Positions 33,307 through 42,681 of a DNA stretch of 48,756 bases are shown here, piece by piece. The first letter of the stretch is position 1. Each line of letters opens with the position of its first letter. The translations under genes and the position numbers were made by a program. The DNA is from Bradyrhizobium lablabi (lineage in GTDB: Bacteria; Pseudomonadota; Alphaproteobacteria; Rhizobiales; Xanthobacteraceae): assembly GCF_001440475.1 (NCBI RefSeq), contig NZ_LLYB01000086.1, positions 1 through 48,756 of the forward strand, in the 5' to 3' direction. The notes below the pieces were generated by a model that saw nothing but the letters and a program-made list of their open reading frames with translations, was not told the DNA's origin and searched no databases.

Positions 33307-33573
33307 ATGACGATGCTGTCCAGCATGCAGAGTTCCGCCACCAGGCCATTTGCGTTGCGAGCTGCGGTTCGGCTGGCGCACCTGCGCCGGTTCATCAACC
33401 GCTTCTTCGCGGGCGTGATCGCGCGCCACGAGGCTCACGCCGTGCGCGCCGCCCTCTACCAGCTCAATGACCGCGACCTCAAGGATATCGGCATATGCCG
33501 CGGGCAGATCGAGAGCAGCCTTGAAGACATGGCGCAAACCCGCGCGCGACTGCAGCAGCCGGGGTGGCAGTGA
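33307..33573 (+). CDS. Small DUF1127 protein
   Basis: The 88-residue protein has a basic N-terminal half (RLAHLRRFINRFFAGVIARH) and a C-terminal motif LYQLNDRDLKDIGICRGQIE, which is the DUF1127 signature (L..ls.reL.DIGl.r.di). Short DUF1127 proteins in alphaproteobacteria are small basic proteins linked to RNA turnover and phosphate or carbon balance; a function here cannot be stated. The ATG at 33307 has GGAG 9 bases upstream and is better than a TTG at 33292. Confidence 0.85.
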   Translation: MTMLSSMQSSATRPFALRAAVRLAHLRRFINRFFAGVIARHEAHAVRAALYQLNDRDLKDIGICRGQIESSLEDMAQTRARLQQPGWQ

Positions 33574-33588
33574 GGGGATGGGGTCTTC

Positions 33589-33741
33589 ACCCTCCCCTGG
33601 AGGGGGAGGGTCGGCGAGCATGGAGCGCAGCGTAATGCTCGACGGGGCGGGGTGATCTCTCAACTCGGGCAATGTTGGATGTGGCGAGACCGTCACCCCA
33701 CACGGCCGCCTCGCGTCGACCCTCCCCCTCCAGGGGAGGGT
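33589..33741 (+). terminator. Large inverted repeat, likely bidirectional terminator
   Basis: A perfect 25-bp inverted repeat has its left arm at 33589-33613 (begins ACCCTCCCCTGG) and right arm at 33717-33741 (ends CCAGGGGAGGGT). Each arm is itself a hairpin. It fills the gap between the convergent DUF1127 and cyclase genes. It is a repeat of the 'CCCTCCCC' type; termination is inferred from position. Confidence 0.6.
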
Positions 33742-33755
33742 AAGCAAGCCGCGCG

Positions 33756-36227
33756 TTACTGCTTCTTCTTCAACCGTGCCGCGGCTGACGCTGCATCCAC
33801 CACATTGTCCACCGCCTCGCGCCAGCTCACGATCTCCGCCGCCAGAATCGGATGATTGAATCCCTTCAAATTCAAATCGTCGATCGGCCGACCCTCGACC
33901 CACGGCTCCACCATGCCGTAGACGCGCCGGCTCACCACGATCTGGTTCGCCTTCGCTTCATCGCACAAGCGCGACGCCAGATTGGTCACGCTGCCGATCG
34001 CCGCATATTCAAGCCGCTGCTCGAAGCCGATCTGGCCGAGGGTGGCATAACCCAGCGCGATGCCGATGCCGAAGCCGAGATTGTGGCCGCGGTTGCGCCA
34101 TTTCTCGGTCAGGCCGCCGACGGTGTCGCGCATTTCCACCGCCATCCGCACCGCGCGCGCGGTGTGGTCGTCGAACTGGATCGGCGCGTTGAACAGGATC
34201 ATCACGCCGTCGCCGGCATAGCGGTCGAGCGTGCCCTCATATTTGAAAATCAGCTCGCCGAGCGCTGCGTGGTATTCGCGCAGCACGTTCATCGCCTCTT
34301 CCGGCTCGGTGGTCTCGGTGAACGCCGTGAATCCGCGCAGATCGCAGAATACGACAGTAACCTCGCGGCGGTGGCTGTCGAGCAGGCCCTCATGGCCGTC
34401 GGAGGAGGCGATCAGTTGCGCCACCTGCGGCGCGAGGAATCGTTCGAGACGCCGGATGCGCTCGATCTCGCCGAGCTGCGTCTCGACGCGCTCCTCCAGC
34501 GATCTGTTCCAGTCGCGAAGCTGGTCGGTCTGCTCCTGAAGCTTGCTTGCCTGTTGGCTGACGATGCTGTTGGCATCCTGCAGCTCGCGGCTCTTGTGGT
34601 CGACCTCGGTGAACAGCCGTGCATTGCGCATCGCCAGCACCGCCTGGTGCGCAAAGGTCTTCATCAGCCCGATCAGATTGGCGGAGAAGTCGCCCTCGTT
34701 CCGCCGCAGCACCACCAGCGATCCCAGAATGCCGGTCTGGTCCACCAGCGGCACCACCAGCACCGAGTGGAAGCCGGCTTCGATCGCGACATCGCGCAGC
34801 GGATGTTCCGATATCGCGCTGAGCTGCGGGATCGCGATCGGCTCGCCGCTGGTTGCGGCCTCGCCGAGCGGCGAGTGGTCAGCGTCGATGGCGCGGTGGC
34901 GGCCCTCGGCTGATTTGTCGATGCCGATCGCCTCGGTCAGGTTGAACTGATGATTGCCGGCGTCATAGCCGTAGATCAGCACGGCGTCGGCGTGGGTGAT
35001 TTCGAGCGCGCGCGCGGCGACCGTCGGCAGCACGGCGTTGAGGTCGAGCGAGGAGGCGACGGCGCGGCCGACCTCTTCGAGCACCTTGAGCTCGTTGATC
35101 GATTGCGCCAGATCCCGCGTCCGCTCGTTGACCTTGGTTTCGAGATTCGAATAGGTCTCGGCGAGCTGCCCGGCCATGCCGTTGAACTGGTTGGCGAGCT
35201 CCTCCAGCTCGTCCGCCGTCTTCACCTCGATGCGATGGCCGAAATCGCCGGCGCCGAGCCGCCGCGCGCCGGCCTGCAGCGCCGTGATCGGCACCAGCAT
35301 ACGCCGCGCCATGATGGTGCCGGCGATGATCGCGACCACGAGGCCGAGCCCGATCAGCAGCGCGATCCGCACCAGCTGGTCGCGGATCGGCGTCAGCGCC
35401 TGCGCCGTCGGCTGTTCGAAGAACACGCGCCAGCCGAGTTTCGGCACCACGCTCGACGTCGTCAGCACCGCGTCGCCCCTGATATCGGTACCCGACGCCG
35501 GCGCGACGCCGCCCGGCTTGCTGACGGCCTGTACCTGCGGCAGCTTCGATAGATTCTTGCCGACCTCGGGCCCGGTCGAGGACGTCGCCAGCACGTCGCC
35601 TTTGGCGTCCGTGACATAGGCATACGCCACCCTGCCGATCTGGGCGTCGATCAGGAATTCGGACAGGAAATCGAGATCGATCTCGGCGACGGTCATGCCG
35701 CCATCGGCATGCGACAACACGATCGACATGAACGGCCGTTCGCCGCGGAAGTAGGCCGGGGCAAAACTGGTGCCGCGCGCGGCGGTCTCGGTCAGCCTGA
35801 CATCGCGGGAGAAGTCGGCGTTGCTGCCGGGCGTGACGATCTGGCGCGTCATGCGGAGCTGCTCGCGCCCCTGGGCATTGAGCAGCGAGAGCTGGCTGAC
35901 CGAGGTAACCTGCCGCAGCAACTGGGCGTAGTCGGCGCGGCGCAGCTCCAGCGTCGCGGCTTCGCTGTCCTTGGTGGCGCTGGCGCGCGTCACCCAGGAG
36001 ATCTGCCGCTCGAGGTCGGACAGCGATTGCTGGATGCGCTTGGCGGTCGCCTCCGCCTTGTCAGACATGGCGTCGTGGAGCGAGCTCTTGATGCCGCGAT
36101 AGGTGATCCAGATTTCCATCGCGCCGTTGACGGCCAGCACGAACACGACGAGCCCGACCAGCGCGACGACGTATTTGGCGAACAGCCCCTCGCGCAGAAA
36201 CCAGACCCTGTCCTTGCCCTCGCTCAT
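33756..36227 (-). CDS. Membrane class III adenylate/guanylate cyclase with HAMP and GAF
   Basis: The 823-residue protein has a membrane segment (about 18-40), a periplasmic sensor (about 45-280), a second membrane segment (about 292-314), HAMP (about 315-370), GAF (about 390-540), a coiled coil (about 545-605) and a class III cyclase domain (about 615-760). The metal-binding Asps are D629 (FCDLRGFT) and D673 (YAGDGVM); N749 and R753 (GSVTNLASR) are the transition-state residues. The purine-specifying residues are not the standard Lys/Asp pair, so ATP versus GTP is open. It ends the leftward group with the AsmA gene. A symmetric TGTGG-N6-CCACA lies 52 bases upstream. Confidence 0.9.
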   Translation of the reverse strand: MSEGKDRVWFLREGLFAKYVVALVGLVVFVLAVNGAMEIWITYRGIKSSLHDAMSDKAEATAKRIQQSLSDLERQISWVTRASATKDSEAATLELRRADYAQLLRQVTSVSQLSLLNAQGREQLRMTRQIVTPGSNADFSRDVRLTETAARGTSFAPAYFRGERPFMSIVLSHADGGMTVAEIDLDFLSEFLIDAQIGRVAYAYVTDAKGDVLATSSTGPEVGKNLSKLPQVQAVSKPGGVAPASGTDIRGDAVLTTSSVVPKLGWRVFFEQPTAQALTPIRDQLVRIALLIGLGLVVAIIAGTIMARRMLVPITALQAGARRLGAGDFGHRIEVKTADELEELANQFNGMAGQLAETYSNLETKVNERTRDLAQSINELKVLEEVGRAVASSLDLNAVLPTVAARALEITHADAVLIYGYDAGNHQFNLTEAIGIDKSAEGRHRAIDADHSPLGEAATSGEPIAIPQLSAISEHPLRDVAIEAGFHSVLVVPLVDQTGILGSLVVLRRNEGDFSANLIGLMKTFAHQAVLAMRNARLFTEVDHKSRELQDANSIVSQQASKLQEQTDQLRDWNRSLEERVETQLGEIERIRRLERFLAPQVAQLIASSDGHEGLLDSHRREVTVVFCDLRGFTAFTETTEPEEAMNVLREYHAALGELIFKYEGTLDRYAGDGVMILFNAPIQFDDHTARAVRMAVEMRDTVGGLTEKWRNRGHNLGFGIGIALGYATLGQIGFEQRLEYAAIGSVTNLASRLCDEAKANQIVVSRRVYGMVEPWVEGRPIDDLNLKGFNHPILAAEIVSWREAVDNVVDAASAAARLKKKQ

Positions 36228-36278
36228 CCGGACCCTCGTGCGCCACGCTCAAGAATAGCGCGCGCATCCGTTCGTCGC

Positions 36279-36296
36279 TTGTGGGGCATGCCACAA
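36279..36296 (+). promoter_or_regulatory. CRP-like palindrome TTGTGG-N6-CCACAA upstream of the cyclase
   Basis: TTGTGG (36279-36284) and CCACAA (36291-36296) have the 5-6-5 spacing of a CRP site, with G instead of A at the inner position of each half. It is 52 bases before the cyclase start codon (minus strand). This is weaker than the other three sites; a separate regulator is possible. Confidence 0.4.
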
Positions 36297-36339
36297 TTGG
36301 CGCCCCGAAATGAGGGCCTGTTTAGCATGAATTGAGCGG

Positions 36340-36360
36340 GCCGGCGGACCGTTCGCCGGC
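36340..36360 (-). terminator. GC-rich hairpin after the AsmA gene
   Basis: GCCGGCG (36340-36346) and CGCCGGC (36354-36360) pair across a 7-base loop, 48 bases after the AsmA stop on the minus strand. No U-tract follows, so it is a weak terminator or a stabilising hairpin at most. Confidence 0.35.
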
Positions 36361-36407
36361 ATGGTTAGCCCCGATTTTAGGCAGGAATCACACCATATTC
36401 GGAAGCC

Positions 36408-38465
36408 TCACCGATTGAACAACTGCCTCAACACCTCGTTCATCGGCTGGCTGTCCTGCTGCGCGGTCGTATCGCTGGGCGGTGCGGGAGCGGCAGGTTC
36501 AGCCGGCGTTGGCGTAGCCTGGGTCGGCGCCTCGGCGGGCGAGGTCGGCGTCAGGCTGCGTTGACCGCCCGGCCGCGCGCCGCCCTGGCCTTGCCCCTGG
36601 CCCAATCCGCTCAGGCCCTGCTGAATCAGATTGCCGATGGTCTCGCCGAGCTGGCCGCCGAGCGGCTCGTTCGGCTTGCCGGTGCCGGGCGCATTGCCCT
36701 GTCCGCCAGCCGTCCCCGGCTGTCCGCCGAGCAGGTTGCCGATCGCAGCGCCAAGCCCGGCGCCGTTCGGGCCGAACAGGCCCTTGCCCATTTCTTTCAG
36801 CTTGGCATAGCCCGCTTCCGGATTGTCGAGGATGCCCTGCAATTCCGGATAAATCCGTGGGCTCCCCCACGGTCCCTCGATCATCACGGGAATGCCGAAC
36901 CCGACCGGATCGCCGGCGCGGCCCTGGCCTTCGGTGGTCATCACGAGTTTCGGCTCGACGCGGAAGCCGATCTGCTTGGTGCCGAGATCGATGGTGCCGA
37001 CGCCGGTCATCTTCACCAGCGGGCCGACGAGGTTTAAGTCGGTGGTCTGCGCCTGGCCCTTGTCGATCTTGAACGACGCCGACAATTGCGACAGATCGGT
37101 CGCCTTATCCGCGCTCTCCTGCCAGCCCGACAAGGTACTCGCCGTCAGCGAGCGGATCATCTGCGCAACATTGAGCCCCTTGATCGCGCCGTCCTGGAAC
37201 ACGACGAAGGCGGTGCCGGCCATGTTCGACATGATCGCACGCTGGCTGGTGCCGGAGGAGCGCACGTTGATCTTCGCCTGCATCTTGCCGTCGAGCTTGT
37301 CGAAATCGGCAAGGCCGCTCAGCAGCGGCAGCGCCCGCACGCCGGTGAGGTCGGCGCGCATCGCATAAGTGGGATTGGCGGTGGAGACGTCGGCGGTCAG
37401 ATCGCCGCTGGCGGTGCCCTCATAGGCGCCGAGGTTGGACACCTGCGCCTTCAAGATACCGCTGGTGAGGTTGGCGTCGATTGCGGCAGGGGTGAAGCGC
37501 GCGTCGCCGATCCTCAGTTCGGCCGCGGAAATGCGCGCCTGCAGGTCGACGTAATTGAGGCCGTTGACGTCGATCGTCGCACTGCTCCAGGGCTGTGCCG
37601 AGGAGGAATCGGTGCTCCGCGACATCGCGACCGTGAGCCGCTGGAAATCGAGATCGAGCTTGACCAGCGGCTTGCTCGACAGATCGACCGAGGCCCAGCC
37701 GTTGAATGCGCCGTCGCCGAGCGCGCCGGTAACGCTGTTGATCATCACGACCGAGCCGTTGAGCCGGGCTTCGGCCTTGGCCGTGAGCTGCGCGGGCAAG
37801 AGGTCGGGTGCGTCGATCTTGATCTCGGCCGGGATGTTCTGTCGCTCGACCAGGCTTGCAGGCAGCGCCGCCTTCACCTCGAATTTCAGCGGAGAGCTGC
37901 TGCTGCGTCCGCTGCCGGTCACCACGACCTTGCGGTCGGCATCGATGGTGATATCGGCGTTGACGGTCTCGATCCTTCGCTCGACGCGGTCGCGCACGTT
38001 GGAAAGCACGATGGTGCCGCCGGTGACGCTGACATGCTCGATCGAAAAAGCGTCAGCGGACTTGCCGCTCGCGGGCTTCGCGGCAGGAGTGGCATCCCTG
38101 GCGCGCTCGCGTTGCAGCGGCAGATTCACCACGGGGCGGATGATCACGAGGTCGGTGATCTCTGGCTTGCCGGCCCACAGGCTCGCAAGCGTTACGTCAG
38201 CCTCGATGACCGAGGCCGCGAAGCGGCGGTTGATGTCGCGTTCCCTGGGATTCTCCAGCGTGACGTCGTACAGCCGGATGTTAAGCTGCGGCCACAGGCC
38301 GACCTTGGCGCCGCCATTGATGGCGAGCTTGTAGCCGGTCTCGCGCTCGACCCGCTCCTGGATCTGCGCCGTCACGAAGCCCGAGGGGATGCCGATCACC
38401 AGCAGCAGCGCGATGACGACGATCACGGCGACGATGGCGGCGCCGGCAATTTTCAGTGCTTTCAT
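36408..38465 (-). CDS. AsmA family protein
   Basis: The 685-residue protein has one N-terminal membrane segment (about 5-27, ALKIAGAAIVAVIVVIALLLVIGI is the core) and a long beta-rich periplasmic part of the AsmA/TamB-like kind (SGFVTAQIQERVERETGYKLAING; AQLTAKAEARLNGSVVM; GVGTIDLGTKQIGFRVEPKL). The end (about 560-685) is Gly/Pro/Gln-rich (GQGQGQGGARPGGQ) and likely disordered. Such proteins are thought to help lipid transport or outer membrane assembly. It is divergent from the Crp-type gene (217 bases) and on the same strand as the cyclase gene, 180 bases before it. Confidence 0.88.
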   Translation of the reverse strand: MKALKIAGAAIVAVIVVIALLLVIGIPSGFVTAQIQERVERETGYKLAINGGAKVGLWPQLNIRLYDVTLENPRERDINRRFAASVIEADVTLASLWAGKPEITDLVIIRPVVNLPLQRERARDATPAAKPASGKSADAFSIEHVSVTGGTIVLSNVRDRVERRIETVNADITIDADRKVVVTGSGRSSSSPLKFEVKAALPASLVERQNIPAEIKIDAPDLLPAQLTAKAEARLNGSVVMINSVTGALGDGAFNGWASVDLSSKPLVKLDLDFQRLTVAMSRSTDSSSAQPWSSATIDVNGLNYVDLQARISAAELRIGDARFTPAAIDANLTSGILKAQVSNLGAYEGTASGDLTADVSTANPTYAMRADLTGVRALPLLSGLADFDKLDGKMQAKINVRSSGTSQRAIMSNMAGTAFVVFQDGAIKGLNVAQMIRSLTASTLSGWQESADKATDLSQLSASFKIDKGQAQTTDLNLVGPLVKMTGVGTIDLGTKQIGFRVEPKLVMTTEGQGRAGDPVGFGIPVMIEGPWGSPRIYPELQGILDNPEAGYAKLKEMGKGLFGPNGAGLGAAIGNLLGGQPGTAGGQGNAPGTGKPNEPLGGQLGETIGNLIQQGLSGLGQGQGQGGARPGGQRSLTPTSPAEAPTQATPTPAEPAAPAPPSDTTAQQDSQPMNEVLRQLFNR

Positions 38466-38601
38466 ATCGATATTCCAGACCGCGCAAACGGCTCTTATTT
38501 CGGTGGCTCGACACGCCGTCGCAACCGGTCAGGCGAGCTTATCCCGGAAAGGGGATAGCGCCCAAAGCAGCCAAAAATAATCCGCGGATACTGCAAAGTT
38601 A

Positions 38602-38617
38602 TGTGACTTATGACACA
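38602..38617 (+). promoter_or_regulatory. CRP-like site TGTGA-N6-ACACA before the Crp-type gene
   Basis: TGTGA (38602-38606), CTTATG, ACACA (38613-38617) matches nine of ten conserved positions of the CRP consensus. It lies 65 bases before the Crp-type ATG and 137 bases from the AsmA start, in the shared divergent gap. Autoregulation by the encoded protein is a natural reading. Confidence 0.55.
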
Positions 38618-38682
38618 CTTGCCGACAGGAGAATCCTGCTAACGGCGTTCGGGGGCGGCAAAGCGATCTGGAAGGCAATACA

Positions 38683-39357
38683 ATGAGCAAACAGGCCGAA
38701 TTTGCGGTCATTTTGAAAATGAACCCGATGTTCGCCGATTTGGGCGCTGACGAATTGCAGCGCATTTCCGGCCTTTGCCACACCCAGCAGCTCGGCATCG
38801 GCGAAATGCTGTTTCAAAAGGGCGATCCCGGCGACGCCCTGTACGGGGTCCGCCGCGGCCAGATCCGGATCGAGACCGGCGCCTCCGACGGTAGCCGCCT
38901 GACGCTGAATTTCATGGGTCCCGGGGATCTCTTTGGCGAGGTCGCCGTGCTCGACGGCCAGAGCCGTACCGCCGACGCCACGGCCGGCGAGCCGTCGGAA
39001 CTGTTCGTGCTGCGGCGCGAGGATTTCCTCGCCTTCCTGGAGCGCGAGCCCAAGGTCGCGATCAAGATCATCATGCTGTTGTGCCAGCGCATCCGCTGGC
39101 AGAGCGAGCGGATGGAAGAATCCGTGCTGCAGCCGCTGCCGGTGAGGTTGGCGCGGCGCCTCTGCGCACTCGCTTCCGATTTCGGCTCCGAAGTGCACAT
39201 CTCGCAGGAGCAACTCGGCGTCTTCGTCGGCGCCGCCCGCGAAAGCGTCAACCGTCAACTGCAGCTCTGGCGCAAGGACGGCATCCTGGACCTGCAGCGC
39301 GGGCGGATCCTGCTGCAGAACATGAACAAGCTGACCGCGGTGGCGAGGAACGAGTAA
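38683..39357 (+). CDS. Crp/Fnr-family transcription regulator, CRP type
   Basis: The 224-residue protein has a cyclic-nucleotide-binding domain (about 10-130) with a phosphate-binding cassette GDLFGEVAVLDGQSRTADA; E86 and R95-T96 correspond to CRP E72 and R82-S83. The C-terminal winged helix (about 150-210) has the recognition helix ARESVNRQL: R186, E187 and R191 match CRP R180, E181 and R185, which read TGTGA. There are no Fnr-type cysteines. Binding of cAMP or cGMP is likely; the Thr where E. coli has Ser leaves the choice open. A class III cyclase gene is nearby and CRP-like sites lie in several intergenic gaps. Confidence 0.9.
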   Translation: MSKQAEFAVILKMNPMFADLGADELQRISGLCHTQQLGIGEMLFQKGDPGDALYGVRRGQIRIETGASDGSRLTLNFMGPGDLFGEVAVLDGQSRTADATAGEPSELFVLRREDFLAFLEREPKVAIKIIMLLCQRIRWQSERMEESVLQPLPVRLARRLCALASDFGSEVHISQEQLGVFVGAARESVNRQLQLWRKDGILDLQRGRILLQNMNKLTAVARNE

Positions 39358-39371
39358 GGCGCAACAGTCAT

Positions 39372-39447
39372 GTAGCCCGGATGAGCGAAGCGATATCCGG
39401 GACTGACTTTGCACATTCCCGGATGTCGCGTTGCTCATCCGGGCTAC
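39372..39447 (+). repeat. Perfect 15-bp inverted repeat (GTAGCCCGGATGAGC)
   Basis: GTAGCCCGGATGAGC (39372-39386) and GCTCATCCGGGCTAC (39433-39447) bracket a further CCGGG-containing part. The first 11 bases of the arm (GTAGCCCGGAT) occur again at 26978-26988. It lies between the convergent Crp-type gene (stop 39357) and RND gene, 14 bases after the Crp-type stop, where it could end transcription. Confidence 0.8.
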
Positions 39448-39519
39448 GATTGCGCGATCTTCCGTGGTGGCGGACGAACCAATTCATTCGTCGTACCCCA
39501 GCTCGCAACCCATGCGCCC

Positions 39520-42500
39520 CTACTTCGCCGCAGGCCACATCGCCGGCGGCGGGGACGGCGGGCCCTTGGCTGGCGGCTCGCCATGATGATCCGTCGCGTG
39601 ACCGGCGGGCTCGCTCTCGCCGCTGGAGACGAGCAGTTTCTGGCCGAAGCGCCAGCACAGGGCGCCGATATCGTCCATCACCATGAACATCGCCGGCACG
39701 AACACCAGCGACAGGATGGTGGAGAAGAGCAGGCCACCGATCACCGCGAGCGCCATCGGCGAGCGGAATTCGCCGCCGGCGCCGAACGCCAGTGCTGACG
39801 GCATCATGCCGGCGGCCATCGCGATCGTCGTCATGACGATCGGGCGGGCGCGCTTCATGCCGGCGTCGATAATCGCCTCGTCGCGCTTCTTGCCCTCGCG
39901 GATCGCCTCGACCGCGAATTCGACCAGCATGATGGCGTTCTTGGTGACGATGCCCATCAGCATCAGGATGCCGATCCACACCGGCGTAGTGAGCTGTTTT
40001 CCTGTGAGCAGCAGCGCAATGATCGCGCCGCCGATCGAGAGCGGCAGCGAGAACAGGATGGTGATCGGCTGCAGGAAGGTGCCGAACAGCAACACCAGCA
40101 CCGCATAGACCATCATCAGGCCGGCGGTGATGGCGGTGGCAAAACCTTCCGACAATTCGTTGAGGCTTTCGGCGTCGCCCGACGGACTGACCCTCACGCC
40201 CTTCGGCAGGCTCTTCATGACCGGCAGGTCGTAGATCAACTTGGTCGCGTCGCCGAGCGCTGCGTTGCCCACGAGGTCGGCGGCCACCGTCGCCTGTCGT
40301 TCGCGGTCGTAACGGTTGATACTGGTCGGACCCTGATCGAGCTGAATGTCGGCGACCACAGACAGCGGCACGCCGCCGCGTTCGCCGCGCTGGCCGAGCG
40401 GTACCCGCAACTGCTGCAGCATCTGCAGGTCGCTGCGCGCGCTGTCCTCGAGCTGGACGCGGATCGGCACCTGACGGTCGCCGGCGTCGAATTTTGCCAG
40501 CGCCGGACCGACGTCGCCGATGGTGGCGACGCGGATCGTCTGCGACAGGCTTTCGGTGGAGACGCCAAGCCGCGCAGCCAGTTCGGCGCGTGGCCGGATC
40601 CGAAGCTCGGGTCGGTCGAGCGAGGTTTCCGAGATCACGTTGGCGATGATCGGAATCCGCTTCATCTGCGTCGCCAGTTCGCTGGCGACGTTGTTGACGA
40701 TGTTGCTGTCAACGCCGGTCACGACAAGCGAAATCGCGCGCAGGCCGTTTTCGTCGAGGAACCAGAAACGGATATCGGGAACGTTTTCGAGTTCCTGGCC
40801 GATCTCGAGCTCGAGCTGCCGCTGGGTAATCTTGCGATCGGCCTTCGGCGTATAGTTGATGATCAGTGCGGCGCGGCGAACTTCCTGCGTTCCCGGCGGC
40901 ACCCGGCCGCCATCGACGAAGATGCTCTTCACCTCGGGTCGCTTGCGCAAGCGCGCGACGATTTCTTCCGTTACCTTTTCGGTGTAGGCGAGCTGTGAGC
41001 CGGGCGGCAATTCCATTGCCAGGAGCGAGCGCGCGGTGTCCTGCGCCGGCAGGAAGCCTTGCGGCAGCAGCGTAATGCTCCAGATCGACGCCGCGAACAC
41101 GCCAAATCCGATCAACACCGTGATAAAGTAGTGCCTCACCGACCAGGTGACGAGTTTGGTGTAGGTCTGCAGGATGCGCCCGGGCGGCGGGTCCTCATGC
41201 GGGTGATCTTTCAGGAAGTAGGCGGCCAGCACCGGCGTGACGAAGCGCGCGGCGAGCAGCGAGAAGAACACCTGCACCGAGACGGTGATGCCGAACTGCT
41301 TGAAGAATTGCCCGGCGATGCCGGACATGAAGCTGGCGGGCGCAAAGATCGCGATGATGGTCAGCGAGATCGCGATCACGGCAAGGCCGATTTCGTCGGC
41401 GGCTTCGAGCGCCGCGCGATAGGGCGATTTGCCCATGCGCATGTGGCGCACGATGTTCTCGATCTCGACGATGGCGTCGTCGACCAGAATGCCCGTCGAC
41501 AGCGTGATGGCGAGGAACGAGACCAGGTTCAGCGAGAAGCCGAGCAGGTCCATCGCCCAGAACGCAGGGAAGATCGACAGCGGCAGCGAGATCGCGGCGA
41601 TGATGGTGGCGCGGATATCGCGCAGGAACAGCAGCACGATGATGACGGCGAGAATCGCGCCCTCGAACAGCGTCGAGATCGCCGCTTCATAATTGCCCTT
41701 GGTGAATTCGACCGAGGTGTCGATCAGCTTGAGGTCGACATCGGGATAGGCGACCTTCAGCGCATCGATGCGCTTCTGCACGGCCGCCGCCACCACCACG
41801 TCGCTGGCGCCCTTGGAGCGCTTGATGCCGAGCGCCACCACGGGCTCGCCGTTGAAGCGGGCAAAGGTCCGCCGGTCGGCGATGGTATCTGTGACGGTGC
41901 CGAGATCGTCGAGTCTAACTTCGCCGCCGCCGAACAGCGGGATCATGGTGCCGGCGAGTTCGTTCAGCGTCTTGGCGCCGGCGAGCGTGCGGATCGCCTG
42001 GTCGTTCTTGCCGATTTCGGCGCGGCCACCGGCGAGGTCGACATTGGTGCCGCGCAGGATCTGGCTGACATTGACGGCCGTCAAGCCGGCCGCCTGCAGG
42101 CGGTCGGGATCGAGCGAAACAAGAATTTCGCGCTCGACACCGCCGATACGCTCGACTTGCGCCACGCCGCGCACGCCCTGCAGCGCGCGCTTGACGACGT
42201 CGTCGACGAAATAGGAAAGTTGCTCCGGTGTCTTGCCCGGCGAGATCGCGGCATAGGTCACGATCGGCAGGCCGATCACGTCGACGCGCTGGATCAGCGG
42301 CTCGTTGACGTTTTGCGGCAGGTTGGCGCGAACGCGGGTGACCGCGTCCTTGACGTCATTGAGCGCGCGATCGGTGTTGGTCTCCAGCGCGAACTGGATC
42401 GTGGTCACCGACAGGCCGTCGGTGATTGACGACGAAATATGCCGCACGCCCTCGACGCCGGATACGCCGTCCTCGATGGTCTTGGTGACCTGCGATTCAA

Positions 42501-42681
42501 GCTCGGCGGGAGCGGCGCCGAATTGCGCGACGGCGACCGAAATCACCGGGATGTCGGCGCTTGGCAGTCGCGTCACCGCGAGCTTGGTGAAACTGACCCA
42601 GCCCAAGACCAGGAGAATGATGGAGAAGACGATCGATGGAAGCGGGTTCCGGATCGACCAAGCCGAGATGTTCAAAGCCAT
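39520..42681 (-). CDS. RND multidrug efflux pump, HAE1 family
   Basis: The 1053-residue inner membrane protein has the RND pattern: a first membrane segment near 12-30, a large periplasmic loop, TM2-TM6 (about 335-495) with the proton-relay Asp pair in STGILVDDAIVEIEN, a second loop and TM7-TM12 to about 1010. GFLPAQDTARSL is the usual start of the second half. The last 45 residues are a Pro/Gly/His-rich cytosolic tail. Length and motifs fit HAE1 drug pumps of the AcrB/MexB type rather than metal (HME) pumps. It is one base overlapped with the adaptor gene, and no outer membrane channel gene is nearby, so a shared TolC is likely. Confidence 0.93.
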   Translation of the reverse strand: MALNISAWSIRNPLPSIVFSIILLVLGWVSFTKLAVTRLPSADIPVISVAVAQFGAAPAELESQVTKTIEDGVSGVEGVRHISSSITDGLSVTTIQFALETNTDRALNDVKDAVTRVRANLPQNVNEPLIQRVDVIGLPIVTYAAISPGKTPEQLSYFVDDVVKRALQGVRGVAQVERIGGVEREILVSLDPDRLQAAGLTAVNVSQILRGTNVDLAGGRAEIGKNDQAIRTLAGAKTLNELAGTMIPLFGGGEVRLDDLGTVTDTIADRRTFARFNGEPVVALGIKRSKGASDVVVAAAVQKRIDALKVAYPDVDLKLIDTSVEFTKGNYEAAISTLFEGAILAVIIVLLFLRDIRATIIAAISLPLSIFPAFWAMDLLGFSLNLVSFLAITLSTGILVDDAIVEIENIVRHMRMGKSPYRAALEAADEIGLAVIAISLTIIAIFAPASFMSGIAGQFFKQFGITVSVQVFFSLLAARFVTPVLAAYFLKDHPHEDPPPGRILQTYTKLVTWSVRHYFITVLIGFGVFAASIWSITLLPQGFLPAQDTARSLLAMELPPGSQLAYTEKVTEEIVARLRKRPEVKSIFVDGGRVPPGTQEVRRAALIINYTPKADRKITQRQLELEIGQELENVPDIRFWFLDENGLRAISLVVTGVDSNIVNNVASELATQMKRIPIIANVISETSLDRPELRIRPRAELAARLGVSTESLSQTIRVATIGDVGPALAKFDAGDRQVPIRVQLEDSARSDLQMLQQLRVPLGQRGERGGVPLSVVADIQLDQGPTSINRYDRERQATVAADLVGNAALGDATKLIYDLPVMKSLPKGVRVSPSGDAESLNELSEGFATAITAGLMMVYAVLVLLFGTFLQPITILFSLPLSIGGAIIALLLTGKQLTTPVWIGILMLMGIVTKNAIMLVEFAVEAIREGKKRDEAIIDAGMKRARPIVMTTIAMAAGMMPSALAFGAGGEFRSPMALAVIGGLLFSTILSLVFVPAMFMVMDDIGALCWRFGQKLLVSSGESEPAGHATDHHGEPPAKGPPSPPPAMWPAAK

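Noticed and set aside
41059..42429. 456-codon plus-strand frame within the RND pump gene
   Set aside because: It is antisense to the pump and has the low-complexity Arg/Asp/His/Gln composition of reversed codons.
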